A stretch of 64,000 nt of DNA from assembly GCF_004354085.1 (NCBI RefSeq), contig NZ_SMSE01000001.1, positions 481,335-545,334 of the forward strand. The letters are read 5' to 3'. Both the position numbers and the translations under genes were made by a program. Origin of the DNA: Seongchinamella unica (GTDB lineage Bacteria > Pseudomonadota > Gammaproteobacteria > Pseudomonadales > Halieaceae). This document shows, piece after piece, positions 39,208 to 48,778 of the stretch (its first letter is position 1; every line of letters begins with the position of its first letter). Below the pieces are notes generated by a model. It did no database searches. It was not told where the DNA came from and worked only from the letters and a program-made list of their open reading frames with translations.

Positions 39208-39230
39208 AACCCGGCCGAAGCCGGGTTTTT
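39202..39230 (-). terminator. Bidirectional intrinsic terminator after groEL
   Basis: Perfect stem AACCCGGC (39208-39215) with GCCGGGTT (39220-39227) around a CGAA tetraloop, flanked by an A-run on the left and a T-run on the right. It can therefore act on both strands; on the minus strand it ends the groES-groEL transcript. Confidence 0.92.
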
Positions 39231-39251
39231 AGCGTTCCAGGGAAGCTGGGC

Positions 39252-40898
<1,647 letters not shown>

Positions 40899-40947
40899 CT
40901 AGATCCTTAAATTACTAAATCTTTGACGGGTGAGTTCGGGTGGTGTC

Positions 40948-41238
40948 TTACTCGACAACAGCGAAAATTTCGCTTTCACCCATGATGATCAGTTCTTCAC
41001 CATCGATCTCGATGGTATTGCTGCCGGCGTACTGGCCGAAAACCACGGTGTCGCCAACCTTGACGGCCAGGGGGCGGAGTTCGCCATTGTCCAGCACCTT
41101 GCCTTCACCCACGGCTACGATTTCACCCTGGTTGGGCTTTTCCTTGGCAGAACCGGGCAGCACGATACCACCGGCGGTAGTTTCTTCCTCTGCATTACGA
41201 CGAACGACCACGCGGTCGTACAACGGACGGATACTCAT
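40948..41238 (-). CDS. groES: Co-chaperonin GroES
   Basis: 10-kDa lid of the GroEL cage; 96 residues. It begins [14 protein letters not shown] and shows the mobile loop around [13 protein letters not shown] and [13 protein letters not shown]. The ATG at 41236-41238 follows an AGGAGATAAAG ribosome binding site. First gene of the groESL operon, controlled by the sites at 41296-41356. Confidence 0.99.
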   Translation of the reverse strand: MSIRPLYDRVVVRRNAEEETTAGGIVLPGSAKEKPNQGEIVAVGEGKVLDNGELRPLAVKVGDTVVFGQYAGSNTIEIDGEELIIMGESEIFAVVE

Positions 41239-41295
41239 GTGTCTTTATCTCCTAGTGACAGTTTTATGAGAGGCCCCAGGGGGGGTTGCTAGGTC

Positions 41296-41323
41296 AATGG
41301 GGGCGGCAAAAATACTTTTCAAG
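41296..41323 (-). promoter_or_regulatory. Sigma32-type heat-shock promoter of groESL
   Basis: On the minus strand CTTGAAA (41323-41317) and CCCCATT (41302-41296) are separated by 14 bases, an excellent match to the RpoH consensus. Transcription would start near 41289, about 50 bases ahead of groES. Confidence 0.82.
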
Positions 41324-41329
41324 GCCCAA

Positions 41330-41356
41330 TTAGCACTCTTTTTGCGAGAGTGCTAA
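41330..41356 (-). promoter_or_regulatory. CIRCE operator (HrcA binding site)
   Basis: Perfect inverted repeat TTAGCACTC (41330-41338), nine-base spacer, GAGTGCTAA (41348-41356), identical to the CIRCE consensus bound by the repressor HrcA. It lies six bases upstream of the sigma32 -35 element, so groESL appears to carry both heat-shock control types. Confidence 0.95.
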
Positions 41357-41444
41357 AAATGGCACCGAAGGCGGGAAAAGTCAGCGCAGCCGGGGCGCTT
41401 GCGGAGGTGAGAAAATCACCAATTTTTTCAGGATATTCAGATAG

Positions 41445-41870
41445 TTAGGGCTTTTTATCCTCGTCCACGCGAGTGAACTGCCCCTCGATGGTGATTTCAC
41501 TGTCAAAATCACGCCCGGGGGCATAAGGTTCGGGTTGGGGGGCCCCAAGGGCCCTGGCGAGACGTCGCCTGAGCGGACCGATCATGACGACCAGGGCGGC
41601 AACGTCGGAAATTATGCCCGGGAATATCAGCAACAGTCCCGCCAGGCCCATGGCCATATCGTCCATCAGCAGGTCGACGCCCAACACCCGGCCCTGCTGC
41701 ACGCCCTGCAGGCGCTCGAACATCTGCCGGCCCTGACGGCGCAACACCACCAGCCCCAGGACCAGGGTGGCAAACACGTAGAGGACGGCAGTAAGGGCGC
41801 TGGTCTCTATTCCCAACTGGATGAGGGTGAACAACTCCAGCCAGGGTAGCAGTAGAAAAAACAATCGCAT
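41445..41870 (-). CDS. fxsA: FxsA family cytoplasmic membrane protein
   Basis: A 141-residue membrane protein of the FxsA family; in E. coli overproduction of FxsA relieves exclusion of phage T7 by the F plasmid, but its normal role is unknown. Membrane segments are seen at about 3-20, 25-43 and 70-95, with the family pattern PWLELFTLIQLG and DDMAMGLAGLLLIFPGIISD. A polar tail follows. Its location upstream of groES on the same strand is common in gammaproteobacteria. Confidence 0.9.
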   Translation of the reverse strand: MRLFFLLLPWLELFTLIQLGIETSALTAVLYVFATLVLGLVVLRRQGRQMFERLQGVQQGRVLGVDLLMDDMAMGLAGLLLIFPGIISDVAALVVMIGPLRRRLARALGAPQPEPYAPGRDFDSEITIEGQFTRVDEDKKP

Positions 41871-41926
41871 AAATACTCTCCCTGACGATGAGTATGGGGG
41901 CGAGGGCGGGAATTACAAGCGCGGCG

Positions 41927-42973
41927 CTACCAGTCGTAGTTAACCCCGACGGACCACTTACGGTCCACCTTGTCGATCCCCTCTTCAGCCGGCAGGTTGT
42001 CGTAATTGTATTCCAGCTGAAAAATCGAACTGAAGACACCATTAATCGGGTATTTGAATCCTGTGGTCGTGGTCAGTTCCCAGTCGGCCCCCTGCTGAAA
42101 AGACTGCAGCGCGGCATGGCGATGAAAGACCTCCATGCCCTCCTCGTTCACCCGCCAGGCGAAATCCAGGTTCCAGAGAAATGCCGGGCGTTCCCGATTC
42201 TGGCCGCCGGTAATATTTTCGTTAACGTAGTTGAGCGTGCCCTTGCCGAGCAGGTCGAAGTAAGCCGTTTCCAGGAACTGGTAACCCATTCCCATACCGA
42301 CGGTGGAGCGGTTTTCCAGGTCGCGAAACTCGTTTTCCTCATAGGCCGCATTCCCGGTGGCGAACCATTGCTCGGTAAAAAACTGGTCGTATTGATAGGT
42401 GCCCAGCCAACTCTGCCGGGTCTTTTGCCCGTTGGAACTCTCATCCTGATAGCGTGCCGCGAGGGTATGGCGAGTGTCGAGAAAACGCAGCTCGGTACGG
42501 GCATTGATGTCGTACTTGGTGATGTCGGTGTTACCAGCAGCATCTTCCAACGCCAGGATAAGCGAACCTTTCTGCTGCAGAAAGGGCTGCGGCTCGATTA
42601 TCGTCTCACCGGCCGCCACCACCAGTTTCCAGTCCGACAGGGTCATCACGCCCTGGTCACAGTGCAGAAACTGCTTGTTACGCTGGATAAACATCCAGCA
42701 ATTGTTGAGTTCACCGCTGGTTTTCTGCAGATCGAAATGGGATCCGGATTCGATGAAGGAAACGTGATTCAGGCCGATAGCAAGTTCCCCGAGAATCGCC
42801 GAAGTCCACTGCACGTTACCCTCGGATATGCTCACCAGGGCACCGGTGATAGACTCCCCGTCACTGAAGTGCAGACGATCACCCAGGGCCGGGCTTGCAG
42901 CAGCCAGCAACAGGCATGAAACGGAAAAAAAGCGCCCGATATGCCATCGGGGCTGACTCGCTTTTTTGTACAT
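41927..42973 (-). CDS. DUF481 family outer-membrane protein
   Basis: A 348-residue exported protein with a signal peptide ending SPALGD. The first 60 residues of the mature part (RLHFSDGESITGALVSI) look like a small surface or SH3-like domain. From about residue 130 onward alternating aromatic strands and a C-terminal Trp (NYDW) suggest a beta-barrel; YQDESSNGQKTRQSW and the YFDLLGKGTLNYVNEN region match the DUF481 style. Function is unknown; members are sometimes salt-inducible. The start at 42971-42973 avoids an upstream extension that would overlap the divergent repair gene. Confidence 0.78.
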   Translation of the reverse strand: MYKKASQPRWHIGRFFSVSCLLLAAASPALGDRLHFSDGESITGALVSISEGNVQWTSAILGELAIGLNHVSFIESGSHFDLQKTSGELNNCWMFIQRNKQFLHCDQGVMTLSDWKLVVAAGETIIEPQPFLQQKGSLILALEDAAGNTDITKYDINARTELRFLDTRHTLAARYQDESSNGQKTRQSWLGTYQYDQFFTEQWFATGNAAYEENEFRDLENRSTVGMGMGYQFLETAYFDLLGKGTLNYVNENITGGQNRERPAFLWNLDFAWRVNEEGMEVFHRHAALQSFQQGADWELTTTTGFKYPINGVFSSIFQLEYNYDNLPAEEGIDKVDRKWSVGVNYDW

Positions 42974-43007
42974 TGATTTCCCGTGAATCGAATTTTTAAA
43001 GTTGACT

Positions 43008-43322
43008 ATGGAACCCGACATTAACCAGCGTATCTGGCAGGTTGTTGCCCTCATCCCCCCGGGCAAGGTCGCCACCTATGGCGATGTCGCCGCCCAGGCC
43101 GGCCTGCCAGGAGCCGCCCGTCGAGTCGGCCGCGCCCTGAAGCTCCTGCCGACAGGCACCCGGATACCCTGGCACCGGGTGGTCAATGCCCAGGGAGGTA
43201 TTTCGCTGCCGCCGGGTTCCTCCTCACAGTATACCCAACGGGAGCGGCTGGAGGCAGAGGGCGTTGTGTTCAAGGCCAACGGCGCTGTGGATTTGCGCCG
43301 GTTCCGCGCCTTTCAACCCTGA
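43008..43322 (+). CDS. Alkyltransferase-like DNA repair protein (ATL, Trp in place of catalytic Cys)
   Basis: A 104-residue relative of O6-alkylguanine methyltransferases. The family active-site motif PCHRV is here PWHRV with Trp at residue 55, the defining change of ATL proteins, which bind alkylated guanine and flag it for excision repair but cannot transfer the alkyl group. The helix-turn-helix part GKVATYGDVAAQAGLPGAARRVGRAL is conserved. The ATG at 43008 is used; a TTG two codons earlier is possible. Its 3' end overlaps the convergent sulfotransferase gene by ten bases. Confidence 0.9.
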   Translation: MEPDINQRIWQVVALIPPGKVATYGDVAAQAGLPGAARRVGRALKLLPTGTRIPWHRVVNAQGGISLPPGSSSQYTQRERLEAEGVVFKANGAVDLRRFRAFQP

Positions 43323-44446
43323 TCACCGTCGGCATTACCGCCCTGTTTTTCGGCCTCTTCCTCCAGTGCCTGCAACTTTCTCTGCAGGTGATCGCACCTG
43401 TCTGCCACCTGGTCCACCAACTGACTCAGGTTATTGATCAGTTCCACAGCGTAATCGGCCGGAACCTGGCTGGCATCGGGCAGCAGGGTCTCTTCTTCAC
43501 TGGCGGCAACCTCAGTGAACTGTTCACCCGGGGGCAACAGCGAGTTGAGGTAGCTGATCTTGAGATTGAAGCGCTCCGCTTCTTCCTCATTGAATTTTAC
43601 ATCCAGGGACAGGGGCGCCGCGCCAGCCTGGCGCATGGCCTCATAAAAAAGATGCTGTCGGCGTGACAGGCCTCGCTCGGTGTTATGCTGCCCGTCACGA
43701 TACAGGGGGTAGCGGTTGTTCATTGCCAGCAGCAGGGCGACACCTTCATCGCCCAAGGACTGGTTGGCCTCGCGTTCCGGCAATTCCAGCTCACCCTCAA
43801 GCTCAACCTGCGCGGCCTGGAAAAAATCGACAAGCAGGCTGCCACCGGCAAAGCTGTCCGGATCGAACCGCCTCAGCACAAAGTGGTCACGACCAAAAGC
43901 CTCGATCCAGCGCTGGAAAAACCGGTAATTCTGCCGCCGCTTGGTCAGCCGCAACAGCGCCTGCGCGGACATCGGGTCGCTCAGCTCCTTGACGTTCTGT
44001 TCCCACAGGCTCTTCAATGCCTGCAATGGATCTCGCACATAGGCCACCACCCGAACTTCATCAAAAAACGGCTCAACAAAGGTCTTGAGCGCCGCTAGGC
44101 CCTGCTTTGACAGGCGGCCCAGATTCTCCGCGGACACGATCCAGACGCCCTCCCCCGGCGTGGAAAAAAACGCCCGCCATTGATCGTTCAGGCGTTGTAA
44201 CTCCGCCTGCCAGGCTTCATCGCCGATGGGTGACAGCTGTTGGTAATAAATGCTATCGCTGGGATCTTCCAGAAAAAGGACCGTAAAATCGAAGGAGTGA
44301 TTGAACGGTTTCCAATCAGGGTAATAGACCCCCTGCTCGGCGAGCAATGGCGATCCCTGGCCCAGAGACGCCTGGATGGAACTGGTGCCGGTCTTGGCCA
44401 TACCGATATGCAAAACCAATTTTTTCAAACCAAAAGCCTCTCTCAT
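43313..44446 (-). CDS. Sulfotransferase-like protein with C-terminal coiled coil
   Basis: A predicted cytoplasmic sulfotransferase using PAPS. The 377-residue form carries the 5'-phosphosulfate loop HIGMAKTGTSSIQ at about 13-25 and a downstream VVAYVRDPLQALKSLWEQ segment corresponding to the 3'-phosphate-binding region. The C-terminus (about 325-377) is a charged coiled coil. Start is uncertain: the ATG at 44444-44446 overlaps the upstream gene's stop, while a TTG at 44426-44428 has GAGAGAGG ahead and would give the LKKLVLHIGM start resembling the sister protein at 46.8-48.7 kb. Acceptor unknown; genomic context suggests a cell-surface glycan. Confidence 0.8.
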   Translation of the reverse strand: MREAFGLKKLVLHIGMAKTGTSSIQASLGQGSPLLAEQGVYYPDWKPFNHSFDFTVLFLEDPSDSIYYQQLSPIGDEAWQAELQRLNDQWRAFFSTPGEGVWIVSAENLGRLSKQGLAALKTFVEPFFDEVRVVAYVRDPLQALKSLWEQNVKELSDPMSAQALLRLTKRRQNYRFFQRWIEAFGRDHFVLRRFDPDSFAGGSLLVDFFQAAQVELEGELELPEREANQSLGDEGVALLLAMNNRYPLYRDGQHNTERGLSRRQHLFYEAMRQAGAAPLSLDVKFNEEEAERFNLKISYLNSLLPPGEQFTEVAASEEETLLPDASQVPADYAVELINNLSQLVDQVADRCDHLQRKLQALEEEAEKQGGNADGDQG

Positions 44447-44456
44447 CCCTGACTGA

Positions 44457-46754
44457 CTACGATACACCACTGTCCCGCAGGGTTGTCGACCAGGTTTTCA
44501 TGGCGATGGCGATTTCCCCAGGGCCAGGTTTTGCACTCGCTACGACGAGACCGCCGGTCTGCTCCTCCAGCCACTCAAGAGTGCTGATAGTAACGTTCAG
44601 AAGCTCCTGCTCTGACGCCACCTGCAGACCCTCCCGATGCGTTTCCTCGTGCAGGGAAATATTCGCTCGCTCCTGTAACCATTCGTAGCTCGCCGCGTCA
44701 CGCTCTACCACTATTTTTCGCAGCAGTGTTGGATGCAGACGAAAAGACTCCCCCGGCAAGGTGGTCAGGCGGTCCACCAGCTCGCGGTCTCCGGGCTCTG
44801 CCCGGGGAAAATAGGTGCGATAAGTATATAGCAGCTGTACTGCCGGCAGACTCATGCCTACATTGGAACGGGCGGTGACCGGTGCTTTGGCTGTGACCCC
44901 GGCTACCTCCAGAAAATCATTGATGACACTGCCTCCGGGGAAAAGGGCGCGATCATAGGCGCGTATAATGACGTTATCGCGACCGAAAATTTCGTCGTAG
45001 ATATCAATGCGGCGCTTGAAGTTAACCACGATTTTATGATCAAGCGGAATAAAGCGCTGTTTCAACTTTTCCTGAAAAGCGCTCTCCACCCTTGAGTGCA
45101 GCGGACGTATGTAAAGCACCAGTCTGATCTCGGTAAAGTACTCGCTCAACTCAGCCGCCAGGCTGGCACACTCCTGGTGATTAAGCAGGCTGAAGGATTC
45201 CGCGGAAAGGATGACGGTCGGCTTGGTCGTCTCCCGCAGGCGACGCCGAAACTGGGTCAGCGCCTGCTGCTGTTTGCCCACCAGTTGCTGCTCGCTCAAG
45301 TTTTTGCCACGGTAGCCGGGTAATCGCCCCAAACGGGTGTGAAACGCCTCCAGCAATGTGAGCGAGGAGTTTGCCCGGCCTGCCGAAAAATATTCTATCG
45401 CCGGATCATCCAGGTGCTGGTACAGATAATCCTGAATCGCACTGGAGCCTGTTTTGTGCATTCCACCGTGCAGAATGACGGTGCGGGGACCGGTTGAGGC
45501 CCTTGCCACTGCCGCCGGTCGCTCTCGCCAGGGCGCCACCCAGAACAACATCAGCATTCCCGGAATGGCCAGCACGGCACACAACAGGAAAAACTGAACC
45601 CAGCCCACCTGCTCGACAATGATGCCGGTGCTGGCGTTGGCAAAGGTGCGCGGCAAGGCCGCCAGGGCAGTAAAGAGGGCGAACTGGGCGGCGGCGTAGA
45701 CCCTGCTGGTTTCCCGGGCAATAAAGGCAGTAAACGCCGCTGTGCCCATGCCGACCCCCAGGTACTCGAAACTGATGACGGTGGCCAGCAGCCACAGGGA
45801 ATGGCCAACCTGGGCCAATACGGCAAACCCCAGGATACTCACTACCTGCACCACACCGAACAACCAGAGGGCGCGGTTGATCCCCAGCCGGATCATCAGG
45901 CCGCCACCGAGCAGGCCGCCAATGATCGCAGGCCACAGGGCCGCATGCTTGGCCACCGCGCCTATCTCGGTCATGGAGAATCCCAGATCGAGATAAAACG
46001 GCGTGGCCAGGGCCGTGGCCATGTTGTCACCGATTTTGTACAAAAACATAAAGCCCAGAACCAGCAGCACGCCCTGCCAACCCCGGCGCTGTAAATACTC
46101 CCGAAAGGGCGCAACCACGGCTTCGCGCAGCCCTGCCGCCTGTGGGTACTCGGTGTCCGGCTCGGCCACCAGAAGCGTCATCACAACACCCACCAGCATA
46201 AATCCGCCGGTGATCCAGAACACGCTATTCCAGGGCAGGTGGTCCGCCAGGATCAGCGACAGCGACCCCGGTACCAGGCTGGATATGCGGTAGGCCTGAA
46301 CGTGAATAGAGTTGCCCAACCCCAGCTCCTCGTCCGGCAGTATTTCCCGCCGATAGGCGTCCAGGGCGACGTCCTGGCTGGCACTGAAAAAGGCCACGGC
46401 AAATGCAATCCAGGCGATAACGGCGGTATCCCGGGCCGGCACGAAAGCACCCAGTCCCGCGATGCTCAGCAGCAGCGCCACCTGGAAAATCAGCATCCAG
46501 CCGCGCCGACGCCCCAGAAAAGGCGGCACCCAGCGGTCCATGAGCGGTGCCCACGCAAACTTCCAGGTGTAGGGAATGCCCACCAGCGCAAACAAGCCGA
46601 TTTCGACGAGCGATACCCCCCCGTCACGCAGCCAGGCAGGCACCAGCTGAAACAGCACATACAGCGGCATGCCCGATGCAAATCCGGTGAACACACAAAT
46701 GAGCATACGCCGGTTGAACACCGATGCTCGCCAGTCGCCCTTCCCCTCAACCAA
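44457..46754 (-). CDS. AmpG-like muropeptide permease fused to a sulfotransferase domain
   Basis: A 765-residue protein made of two unrelated parts in one uninterrupted frame. Residues 1 to about 408 are an MFS transporter with about 12 membrane segments that resembles AmpG, the importer of GlcNAc-anhydroMurNAc peptides: TGFASGMPLYVL, FAWAPLMDRWVPPFLGRRRGW, FFSASQDVALDAYRREILP, FLYKIGDNMATAL. Residues about 424-765 are a sulfotransferase-like domain opening ILHGGMHKTGSSAIQ, with VLYIRPLHSRVESAF downstream. Twelve helices would leave the added domain in the cytoplasm, where PAPS is. It starts with TTG at 46752-46754, AGGGG upstream. Nearby fxsA/groESL matches the ampG neighbourhood I recall from Pseudomonas. 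Whether the two domains share a substrate is unknown. Confidence 0.85.
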   Translation of the reverse strand: MVEGKGDWRASVFNRRMLICVFTGFASGMPLYVLFQLVPAWLRDGGVSLVEIGLFALVGIPYTWKFAWAPLMDRWVPPFLGRRRGWMLIFQVALLLSIAGLGAFVPARDTAVIAWIAFAVAFFSASQDVALDAYRREILPDEELGLGNSIHVQAYRISSLVPGSLSLILADHLPWNSVFWITGGFMLVGVVMTLLVAEPDTEYPQAAGLREAVVAPFREYLQRRGWQGVLLVLGFMFLYKIGDNMATALATPFYLDLGFSMTEIGAVAKHAALWPAIIGGLLGGGLMIRLGINRALWLFGVVQVVSILGFAVLAQVGHSLWLLATVISFEYLGVGMGTAAFTAFIARETSRVYAAAQFALFTALAALPRTFANASTGIIVEQVGWVQFFLLCAVLAIPGMLMLFWVAPWRERPAAVARASTGPRTVILHGGMHKTGSSAIQDYLYQHLDDPAIEYFSAGRANSSLTLLEAFHTRLGRLPGYRGKNLSEQQLVGKQQQALTQFRRRLRETTKPTVILSAESFSLLNHQECASLAAELSEYFTEIRLVLYIRPLHSRVESAFQEKLKQRFIPLDHKIVVNFKRRIDIYDEIFGRDNVIIRAYDRALFPGGSVINDFLEVAGVTAKAPVTARSNVGMSLPAVQLLYTYRTYFPRAEPGDRELVDRLTTLPGESFRLHPTLLRKIVVERDAASYEWLQERANISLHEETHREGLQVASEQELLNVTISTLEWLEEQTGGLVVASAKPGPGEIAIAMKTWSTTLRDSGVS

Positions 46755-46787
46755 GATCGACAGCCCCTGTCACTGCGCCGGGTGAGT

Positions 46788-48740
46788 TCACTCTACGTCG
46801 AAACCCAGCTGGCGAACAAACTCAACGTCAGCCGGGTCAAAAATGGACAGGTCGTGATTGCGAAAGCGCCCCATGGTCGCTGGCGGCGACACCTTGTCAG
46901 CCAGTTGCGCCATTACCTTCTTGCTGATCTGGATGCCGGCGAATTCCCGCAGCGCTTCCAGTTCCCCTTCCGGGTCCAGGCACAGGCGGTCAAAACTCAG
47001 GAAGTGGAGGCGATGCCCAAGCCGCTGCCGGAAACCCTGCATTCGTTTGTGCGAGGCAATCCAGTAGCGCAACAGGTTCCGGGGCGTGGGGCTGGTGTCT
47101 CCTTCCAGCATCAGGTCGCCCCAGAAATACTGCAACTGGTTGTGATTGTCGCTGAATGCCATATCCAGGCCATTACGCATCACGTACACAAACTTCATCT
47201 GCGGGAAACAGCGATCCAGCTGGGGCAGTAACACGTGGGAGTTGGGCTCTTTCCAGCCCCAGTGTTCGTCCCGGCGATTCCTCAGTGGGGCTGCGAGCAG
47301 GGATTCCCTGGCCTGCAGCAGTTGCTCCCGGGGGATGACCGGGCTGCGGTCATACTGACAGGCAACGTCCAGCAGGGACCTCAGCTCCTGGGTGAGTTCC
47401 ACGCCGTGACGCATGCCGTTGGTAAACAGCCAGGCCAGCTTGTCCATCTCTTCGTCGGACTGCAGCAGGATCGAGCGCCTGACAAACAACAGGCTGAACC
47501 AGAGATTATCCAGTGAATCGTTCAGCTCGCCGCCAAAAGAGACGCCCATCTTGCGCAGCAGGCTGATTACCAGTCGGGTGCCGCTGCCACCAACGCCACC
47601 GATGACAATCGGACTGGCGTCCCCCGACTCCACCCGGTACACGGGGGTGGCATCGGCCGCGCCCAGCACACTCCGGGACAGGATCCGGGCCGCGTGGCGC
47701 TTCTGGTAAGCCAGAGCATTACGGTAATGCTCGATCTGTTCGGCAAGATGATCCAGCAGCCGCGGCTCACGGGCCCTGATGTAGTCAGTCATCCCGGCAG
47801 CCGCTTCTTCGGACAGGTCCAGCCCGTCCCATGCCTGGTCGGGCTCGGGTTCTGGCTCCTCAAACAGGCGACCATCCGGGCGCGACAAATACTTGCGGGC
47901 GACAAACTCGTTAGCTTCCCGTGTCGCCTCGATGATTTCCAGCCGTTGCGCGGGGGACAGGACCGACTGGCTGGAAAACACGCTGGTAGAGGACGCATCC
48001 TGCTCGGCCGAGTACTCCATCAGAACCCTGTTGAAGCGCTGGTTACTGTCGGCATCATCGACCAGGCAGTTGACCATGCGCTTGTATTCGCCCGCCGCCA
48101 GCGACAGCCGCGGATTGGAGTTCTGGTCGTTGAAGTTAAAGTCCTCGCCCAGTTCCAGGTTGAAGACATGCTTCATGAAATCCCGGCGAATATCGCCCCC
48201 ATGAAACTGCTGTCGCTCATAGGGGCGTACGATCAGTTTCCCCGGTTCCAGGGAATCGGACCAGGGAGCCAGGATCTTGGGAAAATCAAAGCGCTCGATC
48301 TGTTTGCGGTAGATCAGGTCAATCCGCCGGCGCTGGGGACCCGCCTTGATCTGCTGGTTGTAGCTGGCCATGATGATGTTGTCCTGACGGCGCAGGTAGA
48401 CAACGACAGTAAGGTCAAAGTGCGCCGAGACCTGGGCGCAAAACCTGCGTGCCCTGGCTTCATCGGCCCAGGCCATCAACTCCGAGGAGAGCAGGATTCT
48501 GTTTTCCTTCGACTTGACCAGTCGCGGCGCCCACTCGTCGACCGACTGGAAGGACCACTCATCTTCCAGAAATCGGGGCACATGGGGTGAAAGCAGGTGA
48601 TGGGCATTGGAGACGGTGCCGTATTTGGGATAGCAAACGTCGTTGCGGGCCAGTGCCCTCCGGTTTTCCCAGAAGAAATTCTGCAGTGCAGTGGTACCGG
48701 TCTTACCCATACCGATATGCAGATATAGTTTCTTCTTCAT
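46788..48740 (-). CDS. Tandem two-domain sulfotransferase
   Basis: A 650-residue protein with two separate sulfotransferase-like modules. The first begins MKKKLYLHIGMGKTGTTALQ with the phosphosulfate loop at 9-20 and includes VVVYLRRQDNIIMASYNQQ. The second has the loop IGGVGGSGTRLV at about 380-391 and FVYVMRNGLDMAFSDNH with its 3'-phosphate-type Arg. An acidic linker rich in Glu and Pro lies near residue 295. Two modules may modify two positions of one glycan or one may be inactive. It starts at an ATG with GAGAGAG ahead, 38 bases downstream of the 1187-residue gene. Confidence 0.82.
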   Translation of the reverse strand: MKKKLYLHIGMGKTGTTALQNFFWENRRALARNDVCYPKYGTVSNAHHLLSPHVPRFLEDEWSFQSVDEWAPRLVKSKENRILLSSELMAWADEARARRFCAQVSAHFDLTVVVYLRRQDNIIMASYNQQIKAGPQRRRIDLIYRKQIERFDFPKILAPWSDSLEPGKLIVRPYERQQFHGGDIRRDFMKHVFNLELGEDFNFNDQNSNPRLSLAAGEYKRMVNCLVDDADSNQRFNRVLMEYSAEQDASSTSVFSSQSVLSPAQRLEIIEATREANEFVARKYLSRPDGRLFEEPEPEPDQAWDGLDLSEEAAAGMTDYIRAREPRLLDHLAEQIEHYRNALAYQKRHAARILSRSVLGAADATPVYRVESGDASPIVIGGVGGSGTRLVISLLRKMGVSFGGELNDSLDNLWFSLLFVRRSILLQSDEEMDKLAWLFTNGMRHGVELTQELRSLLDVACQYDRSPVIPREQLLQARESLLAAPLRNRRDEHWGWKEPNSHVLLPQLDRCFPQMKFVYVMRNGLDMAFSDNHNQLQYFWGDLMLEGDTSPTPRNLLRYWIASHKRMQGFRQRLGHRLHFLSFDRLCLDPEGELEALREFAGIQISKKVMAQLADKVSPPATMGRFRNHDLSIFDPADVEFVRQLGFDVE

Positions 48741-48778
48741 GATCTCTCTCTGTTCAAACGACGGGCCCTGGTATGGCC

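Noticed and set aside
45500-45545. Possible frameshift or missed stop joining ampG to a sulfotransferase gene
   Set aside because: The frame is continuous with no internal stop; the linker APWRERPAAVARASTGPRT is plausible, so a genuine fusion is favoured, pending comparison with relatives.
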